From contig NC_091245.1 in NCBI RefSeq assembly GCF_042477335.2, positions 28,220,501 through 28,284,500 of the forward strand: a stretch of 64,000 nt of DNA, read 5' to 3'. The DNA comes from Ovis canadensis. Taxonomy: Eukaryota; Chordata; Mammalia; Artiodactyla; Bovidae. Shown piece by piece: positions 1 to 12,252 of this stretch. Every line of letters begins with the position of its first letter. Within the stretch, counting starts at the first letter, position 1. A program made the position numbers and the translations under genes. A model generated the notes under the pieces. It was not told the origin of the DNA. It searched no databases and worked only from the letters and a program-made list of their open reading frames with translations.

Positions 1-296
1 AATGCACCATCAAAGATTTGCCTGCCAACCTACAGTTTACAAAAGGTTTTTCACAGCAGTGGTTTCACCTGGTTCTTAACACTGTACTTGAAAAATAACT
101 CATGTTTATGAAACATCAGGTATTTTATTATTATTATTTTTTAATCCTTACAACAGGTTCATTGTAGTTGAGGAGGCTGAGGCAAACAGTGAGTAACTGG
201 CAGAGAGCTAAGTCTATTCAACCACAACCAGGCTTTCCTTATTATCTCTGTTGTACTGAGAAGAAACGGCTGTTGCAGGGTGTTTCTTACACCCTC
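1..296. other. Unassigned intron-like DNA
   Basis: No exon or recognisable repeat is visible apart from a short TTATT-rich run near 124-142. It lies directly before a SINE insertion. Confidence 0.4.
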
Positions 297-571
297 TTGC
301 CATCTCTGCTGCTGCTGCTAAGTCGCTTCAGTCGTGTCCGACTCTGTGCGACCCCATAGACATCAGCCCACCAGGCTCCACCGTCCCTGGGATTCTCCAG
401 ACAAGAACACTGAAGTGGAGTGGGTTGCCATTTCCTTCTCCAATACATGAAAGTGAAAAGTGAAAGTGAAATCACTCAGTTGCAACCCCATGGACTGCAG
501 CCCACCAGGCTCCTCCATCCATGGGATTTTCCAGGCAAGAGTACTGGAGTGGGGTGCCATTGCCATCTCTG
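297..571 (-). mobile_element. BOV-A2 SINE (two-monomer), antisense, with 12-bp TSD
   Basis: Two related units in tandem contain the ruminant SINE landmarks in reverse complement: CGTGTCCGACTC, then GACCCCAT, then GGGTTGCCATTTCC, repeated once as a diverged second monomer. A CTG run at the left edge is the complement of the usual CAG tail. The insertion is bounded by the perfect direct repeat TTGCCATCTCTG at 297-308 and 560-571. The family is non-coding and is moved by BovB-encoded enzymes. Confidence 0.9.
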
Positions 572-3060
572 GTGAACACCTAATAACTGAGACGCAGTGA
601 TCAGACTTGAGTGCCAGCACTATAAAGGCCCAGATGGGTCTGTTTTATCTTTAGTTTATCCCTCTATTAGGGAGAGACAGGTATGCTCCGAAGCAAACCC
701 GACTCCAGTGATGAGCTCGCCTGGGTGAGGAGTAATGAAGGGAGCAGTAGCAGGCATAGTCAGCACCCTAGTACCAGGCACCGTGCCTGTCATTTCCTAT
801 CCATCATTGTCTTTGTGAGGCAACTGGAACCCAGAGAGGTGAAATGATGAGGGCAGAGGTGCTGCACTTCTTCCTTCTGGATCCTGCCCTGTAAGGTGTG
901 CATCTCCCTTGCTCCAGGTTAAATGGAGGTCACTCGCCAACAAATCGGCAGGCGGGGGGTGGGGGGGGTGGGGGATTGGAGGGGGAGGGGAGTGGTGCTT
1001 CTACCTGAAGACAGCCATGCCTTCCAGCCCATCCCAGGTTAGGATGTTCTGAAACAACATACAGAGTATCAGTTTGCAGGGGCAGGACCAGAGGCCAGTA
1101 AAGACTCACTCAAGCTTGTTCATCCCATGATGAGTCTAGAATCCAAGTCTTTCACTGCCTCTGGACTCTGGGGTTGGGCCATGCAAATGTATGGGCCTTG
1201 GTGGCTCCTTGGTCTCCTCACACCAGCCTCTATTTGTGCACAGTATGCCTGCCTCTGAGAGCTCACAGTCTCATGCAGCAGTCTGAAATGAGGCTACTCA
1301 GTAGAAAACAAAGACTACGCTTTGCAGTAAGAACTCTGGTGTGTAGTTGATTCATATCAAGTCCTACAAGTCCCTAAACCCCTGTTTAAGAGGATTTTCG
1401 TTATTTATTAACCAGGAGATTAATATTTTTGACTCACCTGGGAGTAAGGAGCTAAATAGGTCAGCTCCAGTTTATGGTGCCACCACTGAGCATATACAGT
1501 CTATAGGCAATAATCAAAGCCTTGTCATCCCACACCAGCCTGGCCTCTACAGTAGCCCCTGGTACAGAGATCTCAGACGCTGCTATTCTTCTCTGTCAGG
1601 TTTCTCCATGATTCTCTGGAGACCAAAGTAGGGCAGTTCTTGAAAGAAACATGTATAAAGAACCTCTTTGGGCACTTGATTATTTTTCCTTCTCATGTTT
1701 CCCTGGAAAACATTTTCTGACTGATTTCATTCACATTGTGTACTTTTAGCTTACTCCAGACTTCGAATAAGTGTAAAAAATACCTATCATGTCAAGTACC
1801 TATTACAATTGTTTCCCCCACTCTGTTAGTTTTCAGATAAAACCAGTCTGCTTGATAAACATCTTGACATCCTGAACAAAAAGCATGGACTATCTACCCA
1901 CCCACTTGCGTCTCAGATATTTGGGTGTGCTAGAAAAGAGCATATGGAAAAATTTGGAATGTTGAAAAACTTGAAGGCTTATTGATAGTTATATACATGT
2001 GTGAAAAGTGATATTTATTTATTAAGAAACTGTGGAGGATGCTAGTTTGTATAAAAATGAAATTTTTTTCAGTTAAGTTGAAGAAATAGTGTGGTAGAAT
2101 TTAGTTGTATTCTTACAAATGACATCATATGGGAAGCACCTAGAATGTTCCAAAATAAGACATTGAAATAGAAAAAATAACATAAATCTTGTCTCCTTTA
2201 ATCATGGGCTATAAATTATGGCTTATCAGTTCTGAATATGGTAATGAGACTTAAGGCTTTCTCTTGATAATAGATTTGTATAGCCATATTTTATTCTCAT
2301 GCTTGAGTCCTACAGGAGCCCATCATCATCTGTCAATCTATAGTACCTTATGAGATTTAAATTTCATGGTTGATTTTTATTTTTTAGGTAAACATCCCAG
2401 GTTTTTGACTGATGATCAGTGATTGGCCTGCCCTAGCCAGCTAGTTAAAACATGGAGTAGAGCAGCTAGAGTTTTTTGTGTTTTATTTTTTGTTTTAATT
2501 GTATGACCCTGAACCAGTGCCTTGTTGTATATTGTGAGATAAGAAAGAAAATAGTCGTGCTCATTCCTATTCTTCATAGGAAAAATATCCCAGGTTATAT
2601 AACCAAGATCAAGTAATCAGAAAGCAAAGAAATCTTCAAGGAAGAATGGTAGGATGGCATAGAGGAGACTGACAATTGGAGTCATGGGAATTTTCTTCCT
2701 TGTAGCTATTTCTTAACATTTTAAAACTCAGTCCATTCCAATCTGGCTTCCCTCCTTTCTCAAGGCTACCGCTGATAACCACATTGCCATATCAAATAAA
2801 TATTTCTCAATCCTATTTTAATAGATCTCAGCACCATTAGTCCCCTTTGATCACTTCTTTCTTAAAACATTCTCTTCTCTTGGCCTCAGTGATATCTCAC
2901 ACTTCTTGTTTTCCTTACCACTTTGGCTATTCCTTATCCATTCCCTTTTGAATTAAATAATTTATTTAAAAATTGAGCTCTTATTATATTGTAGGTGTTA
3001 TTCTAGGCACTGGAAAATAAAAGTATTCACTTAGTTATTGCTGCGTAATAAGCTACTCCC
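572..3060. other. Intron-like DNA with old repeat debris
   Basis: There is no supportable gene. A MIR-like piece (diverged core with an AACTGGAACCCAGAGAGGTGA-type end) is around 745-860. Around 2700-2960 the sequence resembles a sense L2 fragment. The stretch 1000-2690 is otherwise unassigned. The last 30-40 bases before 3061 belong to an older interspersed repeat that continues after the BovB insertion. Confidence 0.45.
951..991 (+). repeat. G-rich tract with G-quadruplex potential
   Basis: Within 41 bases there are five runs of four or more guanines separated by 1-6 nt loops (runs of 6, 8, 5, 5 and 4 G). This satisfies the usual four-run G-quadruplex rule on the + strand several times over. 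It is not next to any exon I can see. Confidence 0.85.
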
Positions 3061-6000
3061 AAACTCAGTGAGGGCTTGCATGCACGCAGGAGGGCCGAGA
3101 GGAGCCACTCCACGTTCAAGGTCAGGAGGGGCAGCAGTTAGGAGATACCCCTGGTCCAAGGTAAGGAGCAGTGGCTGTGCTTTGCTGGAGCAGCCGTGAA
3201 GAGATACCCCACATCCAAGGTAAGAGAAACCCAAGTAAGACAGTAGGTGTTGCAATGGGGCATCAGAGGGCAGATACACTGAAACCATACTCGCAGAAAA
3301 CTAGTCAATCTAATCACATTAGGATCACAGCCTTCTCTAACTCAATGAAGCTAAGCCATGCCTGCGGGGCCACCCAAGATGGGCGGGTCATGGAGGAGAG
3401 GTTTGACAGAATGTGGTCCACTGGAGAAGGGAATGGCAAACCACTTCAGTATTCTACCCTTGAGAACCCCATGAAGAGTATGAAAAGGCAAAATGATAGG
3501 GTACTGAAAGAGGGACTCCCCAGGTCGGTAGGTGCCCAATATGCTACTGGAGATCAGTGGAGAAATAACTCCAGAAAGAATGAAGGGATGGAGCCAAAGA
3601 AAAAACAATACCCAGTTGTGGATGTGACTAGTGATAGAAGCAAGGTCCGATGCTGTAAAGAGCAATATTGCATAGGAACCTGAAATGTTAAGTCCATGAA
3701 TCAAGGCAAGTTAGAAGTGGTCAAACAAGAGATGACAAAAGTGAACATCGACATTCTAGGAATCAGCGAACTAAACTGGACTGGAATGGGTGAATTTAAC
3801 TCAGATGACCATTATATCTACTGCAGGCAGGAATCCCTTAGAGGAAATGGAGTAGCCATCATGGTCAACAAAAGAGTCCGAAATGCAGTACTTGGATGCA
3901 ATCTCATAAATGACAGAATGATCTCTGTTTGTTTCCAAGGCGAACCATTCAATATCACAGTAATCCAAGCCTATGCCCAAACCAGTAACAGTGAAGAAGC
4001 TGAAGCTGAACAGTTCTATAAAGACCTACAAGACCTTTTAGAACTAACAACCAAAAAAGATGTCCTTTTCATTATAGGGGACTAGAATGCAAAAGTAGGA
4101 AGTCAAGAAACACCTGGGGTAACAGGCAAATTTGGCCTTGGAATGCAGAATGAATCAGGGCAAAGGCTAATAGAGTTTTGCCAAGAAAATGCACTGGTCA
4201 TAGCAAACACCCTTTTCCAACAACACAAGAGAAGACTCTACACATGGACATCACCAGATGGTCAACACCGATTGATTATATTCTTTGCAGCCAAAGATGG
4301 AGAAGCTCTATACAGTCAACAAAAACAAGACCAGGAGCTAACTGTGGCTCGGATAATGAACTCCTTATTGCCATATTCAGACTTAAATGGAAGAAAGTAG
4401 GGAAAACCGCTAGACCATTCAAGTATGACCTAAATCAAATCCCTTATGATTATACAGTGAGAGTGAGAAATAGATTTAAGGGCCTAGATCTGATAGATAG
4501 AGTGCCTGATGAACTATGGAATGAGGTTCGTGACATTGTACAGGAGACAGGGATCAAGACCATCCCCATGGAAAAGAAATGCGAAAAAGCAAAATGGCTG
4601 TTTGGGGAGGCCTTACAAATAGCTGTGAAAAGAAGAGAAGCGAAAAGCCAAGGAGAAAGGGAAAGATATAAGCATCTGAATGCAAAATTCCAAAGAATAG
4701 CAAGAAGAGATAAGAAAGCCTTCCTCAGCGATGTAAAGAAATGTAAAGAAATAGAGGCAAACAACAGAATGGGAAAGACTAGAGATCTCTTTAAGAAAAT
4801 TAGAGATACCAAGGGAACATTTCATGCAAAGATGGGCTCGATAAAGGACAGAAATGGTACGGACCGAACAAAAGCAGAAGATATTAGGAAGAGGTGGCAA
4901 GAATACACAGAAGAACTGTACAAAAAAGATCTTCACAACCAAGATAATCACGATGGTGTGATCACTCACCTAGAGCCAGACATCCTGGAATGTGAAGTTA
5001 AGTGGGCCTTAGAAAGCATCACTACGAACAAAGCTAGTGGAGGTGATGGAATTCCAGTGGAGCTATTTCAAATCTTGAAAGATGATGCTGTGAAAGTGCT
5101 GCACTCAATATGCCAGCACATTTGGAAAACTCAGCAGTGGCCACAGGACTGGAAAAGATCAGTTTTCATTTCAGTCCCAAAGAAAGACAATACCAAAGAA
5201 TGCTCATCGAAAAAGCAAGAGATTTCCAGAAAAACATCTACTTCTGCCTTATTGACTATGCCAAAGCCTTTGACTGTGTGGATCACAATAAACTGTGGAA
5301 AATTATGAAAGAGATGGGAATATCAGATCATCTGACTGGCCTCTTGAGAAACCTATATGCAGGTCAGGAAGCAACAGTTTGAACTGGACATGGAACAACA
5401 GACTGATTCCAAATAGGAAAAGGAGTACGTCAAGGCTGTATATTGTCATCCTGCTTATTTAACTTCTATGCAGATTACATCATGAGAATTGCTGGGCTGG
5501 AAGAAGCACAAGCTGGAATCAAGATTGCCAGGAGAAATATCAATAACCTCAGATATGCAGATGACACCACCCTTATGGCAGAAAGTGAAGAGGAACTGAA
5601 AAGCCTCTTGATGAAAGTGAAAGAGGAGAGTGAAAAAGTCGGCTTCAAGCTCAACATTCAGAAAACAAAGATCATCACATCTGGTCCCATCAGTTCATGG
5701 GAAATATATGGGGAAACAGTGGAACTAGTGTCAGATTTTATTTTTGGGGTCTCCAGAATCACTGCAGATGGTGATTACAGCCATGAAATTAAAAGATGCT
5801 TACTCCTTGGAAGGAAAGTTACGACCAACCTAGATAGCATATTCAAAAGCAGAGACATTACTTTGCCAACAGAGGTCTGTCTAGTCAAGGCTATGGTTTT
5901 TCCATTAGTCATATATGGATGTGAGAGTTGGACTGTGAAGAAAGCTGAGCGCCGAAGAATTGATGCTTTTGAACTGTGGTGTTGGAGAAGACTCTTGAGA

Positions 6001-6349
6001 GTCCCTTGGACTTCAGGGAGATCCAACCAGTCCGTTCTAAAGGAGATCAGTCCTGGGTGTTCTTTGGAAGGAATGATGCTAAAGCTGAAACTCCAGTACT
6101 TTGGCCACCTGATGCGAAGAGTTGACTCATTGGAAAAGACTCTAATGCTGGGAGGGATTGGGGGCAGGAGGAGAAGGGACCGACACAGGATGAGATGGCT
6201 GGATGGCATCACTGACTCGATGGACGTGAGTTTGAGTGAACTCTGGGAGTTGGTGATGGACAGGGAGGCCTGGTGTGCTGCAATTCATGGGGTTGCAAAG
6301 AGTTGGACACGACTGAGCGACTGAACTGAACTGAACTGAAACTCAGTGA
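3061..6349 (+). mobile_element. Full-length BovB (RTE clade) LINE, inactivated
   Basis: The element runs from about 3072 to 6338 and is flanked by the perfect direct repeat AAACTCAGTGA (3061-3071 and 6339-6349). The 5' part contains the usual BovB leader. An apurinic-like endonuclease domain spans about 3670-4400, recognisable by DILGISELNWTGMGEFNSDD and YTWTSPDGQHR. A connecting region is around 4400-5190 and reverse transcriptase from about 5190, with FCLIDYAKAFDCVDHNKLW and the catalytic YADD at 5554-5565. The 3' end is a tandem CTGAA tail. Defects: stop codons replace the W of the TWNVRSMN-like block (3682-3684) and follow the GD of the GDFNAKVG-like block; there are frameshifts near 4270 and 4400; a deletion of roughly 180 nt at about 5203 removes the first reverse transcriptase blocks; another stop lies at 5380. 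It cannot encode a working protein. The protein is not of viral origin; the family entered ruminants by horizontal transfer. Confidence 0.95.
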
Positions 6350-7270
6350 TTTTAAATGATTTTTTATTCTTATAGTTTGCAAGTTTGTAGATTGACTGGG
6401 ATTCAGTGGATCTAAGTCATGATCAACTCTTTTTGTCTGGTTTGATATGACTGTAGGGTGGTTGGAGGCTCCATTTTACTCCTGTTTGGCTGGGTGTCTG
6501 AGCCTCCTCTTGGGGCCAGAAGGCCAGCTCTGATATGTCCTCTTTATGGTCACAGCACAAGCATAAGAGCATAATCTGCAACATGCAAGTCATTTTGAGA
6601 CTTGACCAAAGCAAGTCATATGAAAAACTTGTAATCAAGGGAGAGGGAAATATGCTTTACTTTTTTAAAGGTAGGAAACTGCAAAGTCAGACCATAAAGG
6701 GAAAAGAATTAGGTGTATCAATGCAGTCATTCACAAGCAACAAATAAGCAGATGAGATGTGTGGTTTTTAAGTTTCTAGTAGAGGGAGATAGTAGCATAT
6801 GGGAAAAAAACTAAGATAATTTAAATGATTATTAGTCCTGTGATGAAGTAAGACAAGGTTATATACTTGTGGGGAGATGGAAATAAACTTAGGATAGTCA
6901 ATGATGAACTCTATACCTGTATATCCAGCCAGCATCTTCACATCTCTGCATGTATATGTAACAGATGTCTCAATTTTCACATGTTCATGTGCAGACTCTT
7001 AATTCTGTTCCCCCATCAGCTTAAACTTACTCCTCCTCTACTTTTCCTCATCTTAGAAAGTGGCATTTCCACCCATTCAGTTGTTTAAAGCAAAAACATG
7101 AATCATGTCAGACACTTCCCCCCACTCTTCCCCCACTCTAGTTCCTCAGGATCCTTAGTTCTGCTTTCAAACTTCAAATTATGTTTTTCCCTAGTTTCTC
7201 TTATCACCACAGCTCTTACCCCAGACCGTAATTTTCAGGCTGTGATCTGTGACCTGAGAAAAGTAGAATG
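6350..7270. other. Old repeat remnants, no gene
   Basis: The first 150-200 bases continue the interspersed repeat that the upstream BovB split (TTGCTGCGTAAT... before the insertion, a GTGGTTGGAGGCTCC-type segment after). From about 6990 to 7240 the pyrimidine-rich sequence resembles a sense L2 fragment. The middle part is unassigned. Confidence 0.4.
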
Positions 7271-7884
7271 CTAATACTTAAAGCTGACTTAATTTTGGGG
7301 GGCTCCAAAATCACTGCAGTTGGTGATTGCAGCCATGAAATTAAAAGACACTTACTCCTTGGAAGAAAAGTTATGACCAACCTAGACAACATATTAAAAA
7401 GCAGAGACATTACTTTGCCAACAAAGGTCCATCTAGTCAAGGCTATGGTTTGTCCAGTAGTCACGTATGGATGTTAGAGTTGGACTATAAAGAAAGCTGA
7501 GTGCCGAAGAATTGATGCTTTTGAACTGTGGTGTTGGAGAAGACTCTTGAGAGTCCCTTGGACTGCAAGGGGATCCAACCAGTCCATCCTATAGGAGATC
7601 AGTCCTGGGTGTTCATCAGAAGGACTGATGTTGAAGCTGAAACTCCAATATTTTGGCCACCTGATGTGAAGAGCTGACTCATTTGAAAAGACCCTGATGC
7701 TGGGAACAATTGAGGGCAGGAGGAGAAGAGGACGACTGAGGATGGTATCACCGACTCAATGGACATGAGTTTGGGTGAACTCGGGAATTGGTGATGGACA
7801 GGGGGGCCTGGCGTGCTGCGGTTCATGGGGTTGCAAAGAGTCAGACACGACTGAGCGACTGAACTGACTGACTAACACCTAAGG
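7271..7884 (+). mobile_element. BovB 3'-end fragment, sense, 5' truncated
   Basis: This holds only the last ~600 nt of BovB: the [22 protein letters not shown] stretch, the [14 protein letters not shown] block (7528 on) and the ACTGAGCGACTGAAC tail. Several frameshifts and stops are present. Imperfect flanking repeats CTAATACTTAAAG (7271-7283) and CTAACACCTAAGG (7872-7884) are a plausible TSD, as expected for a 5'-truncated retrotransposition. Confidence 0.9.
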
Positions 7885-7994
7885 ATCGCCTCTGGATAAT
7901 GTTTATCTTAGGAGTTTTGTGGATCTCCTGTGAATCTTGGTTTGTTGCTCCACACCTGCAAATTTCTTTGGGTCCTTTCTGAGCAACATTGTTT

Positions 7995-8165
7995 TTTAAA
8001 TTTTTTTCATTTATTTGTTTAACTGTACTGGGTCTTAGTTGTGGCACGTGGGATCTTTAGATGCAGCATGGGAGATCTAGTTCCCTGACCAGGGACTGAA
8101 CCCAGGCCCCCTGCCTTGGGGGCGCAGAGTCTTAGCCACTGGGCCATGAAGAAAGTCCCGAGGAT
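7995..8165 (-). mobile_element. CHR-type SINE, antisense
   Basis: The segment reads in reverse complement as a cetartiodactyl CHR SINE: CAGTGGCTAAGAC and CCCTGGTCAGGGAACT landmarks appear as GTCTTAGCCACTG and AGTTCCCTGACCAGGG. A T-rich left edge is the complement of the A-rich tail. Non-coding. Confidence 0.8.
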
Positions 8166-8783
8166 CAACAGTCTTAAGTTTCCTAGCAGCACTTTGATTG
8201 AGGGGATTTGTAAGGCACAGCTTTTTTTTCTGTCTGAACAGCATTCTGAGACATCTTTATGAGTCTTTACAGAAGATTTGTTACAACTTGGGCTTCAGTT
8301 TTGGACCATGTTTTCCTGACAGTACCCTGGATTTCATTTTTGCTCAAAGATTATTTCTTAATTTTAGCATCTTTTACCACTTTGAGAGGCTGAGAATTTT
8401 CAAAACTATGACATTCTGGATCCTTTTTGTTTAATAGTTCTCTCTGCAATAGAGCATTGTAGAGTTTCACTATAAGCAGCAAGAAGAAACCATGTAGCAG
8501 TTTCAATATTTTGCTTATTGTCTGGTTTCTTCTAAACTGTGGTAATAGTATTACTATAATTGCTGCTTCTATTGTAACAAGGATCTCCTTTTCTCCAGTC
8601 TTCAGAAGATTTTGTCCTTTTGCAAACTCTTACTTGCAGTGTCAGAGGACCTTGAGGCCACTACTAATGTTTTCTTCAAGATATTCAGGCTTTCACTGGC
8701 AATTTTTCCAAACTTTGGAACTAGAATGATTCCAAAGCCATTTATATATTTTACATTTTTGTTCAATATAACTCCATTTCCAC
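8166..8783. other. Unassigned sequence beside an MLT1 LTR
   Basis: No gene is visible. Because it abuts an antisense MLT1 LTR it could be MaLR internal sequence, but I cannot identify it from motifs alone. Confidence 0.3.
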
Positions 8784-9695
8784 TGTATTAGTCTGCTTGG
8801 GCTGACATAGCCAATACCATAGACCCAGTGCCTCAAACCTCATAGTTCTAGAGGCTGGAAAGTCTAAAATTCAGATGTAAGATAAGTTTTATACTAAGGC
8901 CTCTTCTCTTGGGCCATAGGTGGCTCCATCTTACTGTGTATCATCACGTGAGCTCCTCTTTTTTGTGAGTGTAGAGAGAGAGGGAGAGAGAAGCATATTT
9001 GTCTTCTTCTTTTTATAAGAATTCAAAAGCTACAACAAATTGAGACACTGTATTAAAAAACGACATGATTTGCTGACAAAGTTCTGTACAGTCAAAGCTA
9101 TGGTTTTTCTAGTAGTCATGTATGGATGTGAGAGTTGGACCATAAAGAAGGCTGAGTGCCAAAGAATTGATGCTTTCAAATTGTGGTGTTGGAGGAGACT
9201 CTTGAGAATCCCCTGGACTGCAAGGAGATCAAACCTGTCAATCCTAAAGGAAATCAGTCCTGAATATTCATTGGATGGGCTGATGCTGAAGCTGAAACTC
9301 TAATACTTTGGCCATCTGATGTGACGAGCCAACTCACTGGAAAAGTGATGCTTTCCCTGATGCTGGGAAGGACTGATGGCAAGAGGAGAAAAGGGTGGCA
9401 GAGGATGAGATGGTTAGATAGCATCACCGACTCAATGGACAGAAATTTGAACAAACTGCGGGAGATAGTGAAGGACAGGGGATCCTGGCATGCTACAGTC
9501 CATGGGGTCGCAGAGTTGGACACAACTTAGTGATGGAATAACAATGAACAACAAGAGCACTAATCCTATCAAGAGGGACTTACCCTCTTGACCTCTTCGA
9601 CCATAATTATCCAAAGCCACGCTCCAGATACCATCACGTTGGGGTTTAGGACATCAACAAATGAATTTTGAGGGGACACAATTCAGACCATAGCA
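8784..9695 (-). mobile_element. MLT1 (ERVL-MaLR) LTR, antisense, split by BovB
   Basis: The left part (8784-9021) begins GTATTAGTCTGCTTGGGCTG and contains TTCTAGAGGCTGGAAAGTC; the right part (9546-9695) contains CCATCACGTTGGGG and ends TTTTGAGGGGACACAATTC-AGACCATAGCA. Together they make one MLT1-type LTR in reverse complement. The break falls in the CTTATAAGGACACTAATCC region, where a BovB fragment has been inserted. This LTR class is old and non-coding. Confidence 0.75.
9022..9545 (+). mobile_element. BovB 3'-end fragment inside the MLT1 LTR
   Basis: A 5'-truncated, diverged BovB end. It retains VMYGCESWTIKKAECQRIDAF and [18 protein letters not shown], then the [12 protein letters not shown] block. 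The tail is AACAATGAACAACAAG-like, not CTGAA repeats. No reliable TSD was found. The host LTR resumes immediately after. Confidence 0.85.
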
Positions 9696-9916
9696 TTCAG
9701 ATACCAAAATGTATATTATCTAGTACTATGTTATAGTGAGATTCTTTTTTTAAAATCATTTATTTTTTTAATTCTTGCTGTCTAGTCTTCCCATGTGTAA
9801 GCTCATTGGCTTTCCAGTGTGTTCTGTAAGCCCAACTTAAACCCTGTACCACAGTCTCAAATTTCCTTTGGCTACAGTGCTCTTTATTCCTTCAAGGTCA
9901 ACTCTTTTCATGCTTT

Positions 9917-10546
9917 CAGTTCAGTTCAGTCACTCAGTCGTGTCTGACTCTTTGCAACCCCATGAACTGCAGCACGCCAGGCCTCCCTGTCCATCATCAA
10001 CCAGACTGACGTTCATCGAGTCAGTGATGCCATCCAGCCGTCTCATCCTGGGTCGTCCCATTCTCCTCCTGCCCCCAATCCCTCCCAGCATCAGAGTCTT
10101 TTCCAATGAGTCAACTCTTTGCATGAGGTGGCCAAAGTACTGGAGTTTCAGCTTTAGCATCATTCCTTCCAAAGAAATCCCAGGGCTGATCTCCTTCAAA
10201 ATGAACTGGTTGGATCTCCTTGCAATCCAAGGGACTCTCAAGAGTCTTCTCCAACACCACAGTTCAAAAGCATCCATTCTTCGGCTCTCAGCCTTCTTCA
10301 CAGTCCAACTCTCACATCCATACATGACCACTGGAAAAACCATAGCCTTGACTAGACGGACCTTAGTCAGCAAAGTAATGTCTCTGCTTTTGAATATGCT
10401 GTCTAGGTTGGTCATAACTTTTCTTCCAAGGAGTAAGTGTCTTTTAATTTCATGGCTGTAATCACCATCTGCAGTGATTTTGGAGCCCCCCAAAATAAAG
10501 TCTGACACTGTTTCCACTGTTTCCCCATCTATTTCCCATGAAGTGA
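9917..10546 (-). mobile_element. BovB 3'-end fragment, antisense
   Basis: The left edge has the complement of the CTGAA tail (TTCAGTTCAGTTCAGTCACT). The reverse strand has an uninterrupted reading frame through the BovB C-terminal region ([20 protein letters not shown] and downstream), so this copy is comparatively young. ATGCTTTCAG / ATGCTTTAGG (9910 and about 10550) flank it and may be a short TSD. Confidence 0.9.
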
Positions 10547-10624
10547 TAGATGCTTTAGGTCTTTAAAAAAATCTTATCTCATATCTCTAACACTTCGCAA
10601 AAGTATTTTTGCTTTGATGTCCAA

Positions 10625-10765
10625 CTTTCATGCATTGGAGAAGGAAATGGCAACCCACTCCAGTGTTATTGCCTGGAGGATCCCAGGGACAGGGGAGCCT
10701 GGTGGGCTGCCGTCTATGGGGTCGCACAGAGTTGGACACAACTGAAGAGACTTAGCAGTAGCAGG
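10625..10765 (+). mobile_element. BOV-A2 half-unit, sense
   Basis: A single SINE monomer: CATGCATTGGAGAAGGAAATGG, CTCCAGTGTTATTGCCTGGA, GCCGTCTATGGGGTCGCACA and a degenerate AGCAGTAGCAG tail. It appears to interrupt an L2-like stretch. Confidence 0.85.
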
Positions 10766-11693
10766 CCTTTCAAATTGAACAGGTCTAAAACTGAAGTACT
10801 AATTCTCTCCTTGAACTTCTACCTTCCCTGTCTGTTCCTCCTGAAGGTTTTTCTGTCCAGCAAGTGATAACTCCATCTTTCTAGGACCTTTGGCCAAAAA
10901 CCTTAGAGCCAGTCTTGATTTTTCTTGTCCTTAACATTCAGTAGATCAGTAAGCCTTTTTTACCCACATCTTAAAATATCCAGAAATATGAGAAAGAGAA
11001 GTGTTTCTCCACATTTTCCCCACTTTCCCTGTAGTGCAAATTATCATAATTTCTCACCTGGAGTATAAGAGTCTCCTACATGGTTTTTTGCTTCTGCTTG
11101 TGCAGCTGTACAGTCAGTTCTTTATGTCCAGAGCAATGCTTTTCCAGTACAAGCTAGATCATTTCACTCCTCTGCTCAAAACTTTGCTGCATTCTTTCCA
11201 CACTCAGATTGGAACCTACAGGCCTTATAATGGCCTACAAGTTTCTATATAATCTGACTCTCCACTCTCACCTGATTGTGATGTATTGATTGTTTTTAAA
11301 TGTGGTGTTAGATTCTGTCACTTTTCTTTAGTATTTTCAAATCCATATTCATAAGTGATATCAGTTTACAATTTTATTTTTTCTTATGTCCTTAACAAGT
11401 TTAGGTGTTAATTTTATACTTACTTCCTAAAAGGAAATAGGAAGCCTTTCCTCATTTTTTATGCTTTGGGACAATTTATGGAGCACTGGGACTACTTGAT
11501 CTTTATAGGTTTGATTTAATACCCTGTAAAAATATCTGAGCCTGTTTTTTTTGATGTGTGGGTTCTTCTTTTTGTTGTTGTTGTGGTGGTTTCTTTTTGT
11601 TTAAACATTCCATCTCCCTTGGGGTCACTTTTGGTAGTCTGTATTCCTCTTGGAAATTATCTATTTCATTTAGAATTTCAAATCTATTTGTGT
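10766..11693 (+). mobile_element. L2-like fragment then unassigned sequence
   Basis: From about 10766 to 11275 the sequence follows the sense L2 pattern (CTAAAACTGAAGTACT, then TCATTTCACTCCTCTGCTCA, then CTACAAGTTTCTATATAATCTG). From about 11280 to 11693 it is AT-rich and unassigned. Confidence 0.55.
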
Positions 11694-12094
11694 CAGTTCA
11701 GTTCAGTCCCTCAGTCGTGTCCGACTCTTTGCACCCTGTGAATTGCAGCACGCCAGGCCTCCCTGTCCATCACCAACCCCTGGAGTTCACCCAAACTCAC
11801 GTCCATCAAGTCGGTGATGCCATCCAGCCATCTCATCCTCTGTCGTCCCCTTCTCCTCCTGCCCTCAATTCCCCCCCCAGCATCAGAGTCTTTTCCAATG
11901 AGTCAACTCTTCGCATGAGGTGGCCAAAGAATTGGTGTTTCAGACTCAGCATCAGTCCTTCCAATGAACACCCAGGACTAGTCTCCTTTAGGATGGACTG
12001 GTTGGATCTCCTTGCAGTCCAAGGGACTCTCAAGAGTCTTCTCCAACACCACAGTTAAAAGCATCAGTTCTTTGACACTCAGCTTTCTTCGAAG
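11694..12094 (-). mobile_element. BovB 3'-end fragment, antisense
   Basis: It begins with the complement of the CTGAA tail and extends about 400 nt into the BovB C-terminal region (reverse-strand MRVPWTARRSNQSILKETSP). 5' truncated; no clear TSD. Confidence 0.88.
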
Positions 12095-12252
12095 TCCTGA
12101 AAAGTAGTCTTTTACAATTTTCTGTTTCAATGGTTTTTCTCTCCTGTTCTTATATTTGTGTATATATAATTTATCCTTTTTTCCCCATTAAATTAGGGTA
12201 AGAGTTTGTTTCTTTCGTTAAATTTTTCAGAACAGTGGAATTTGGATTAACT

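Noticed and set aside
9868-10461. A 197-codon open frame on the + strand
   Set aside because: It is the antisense shadow of a BovB C-terminal region; the same protein-like string recurs at every antisense BovB copy.
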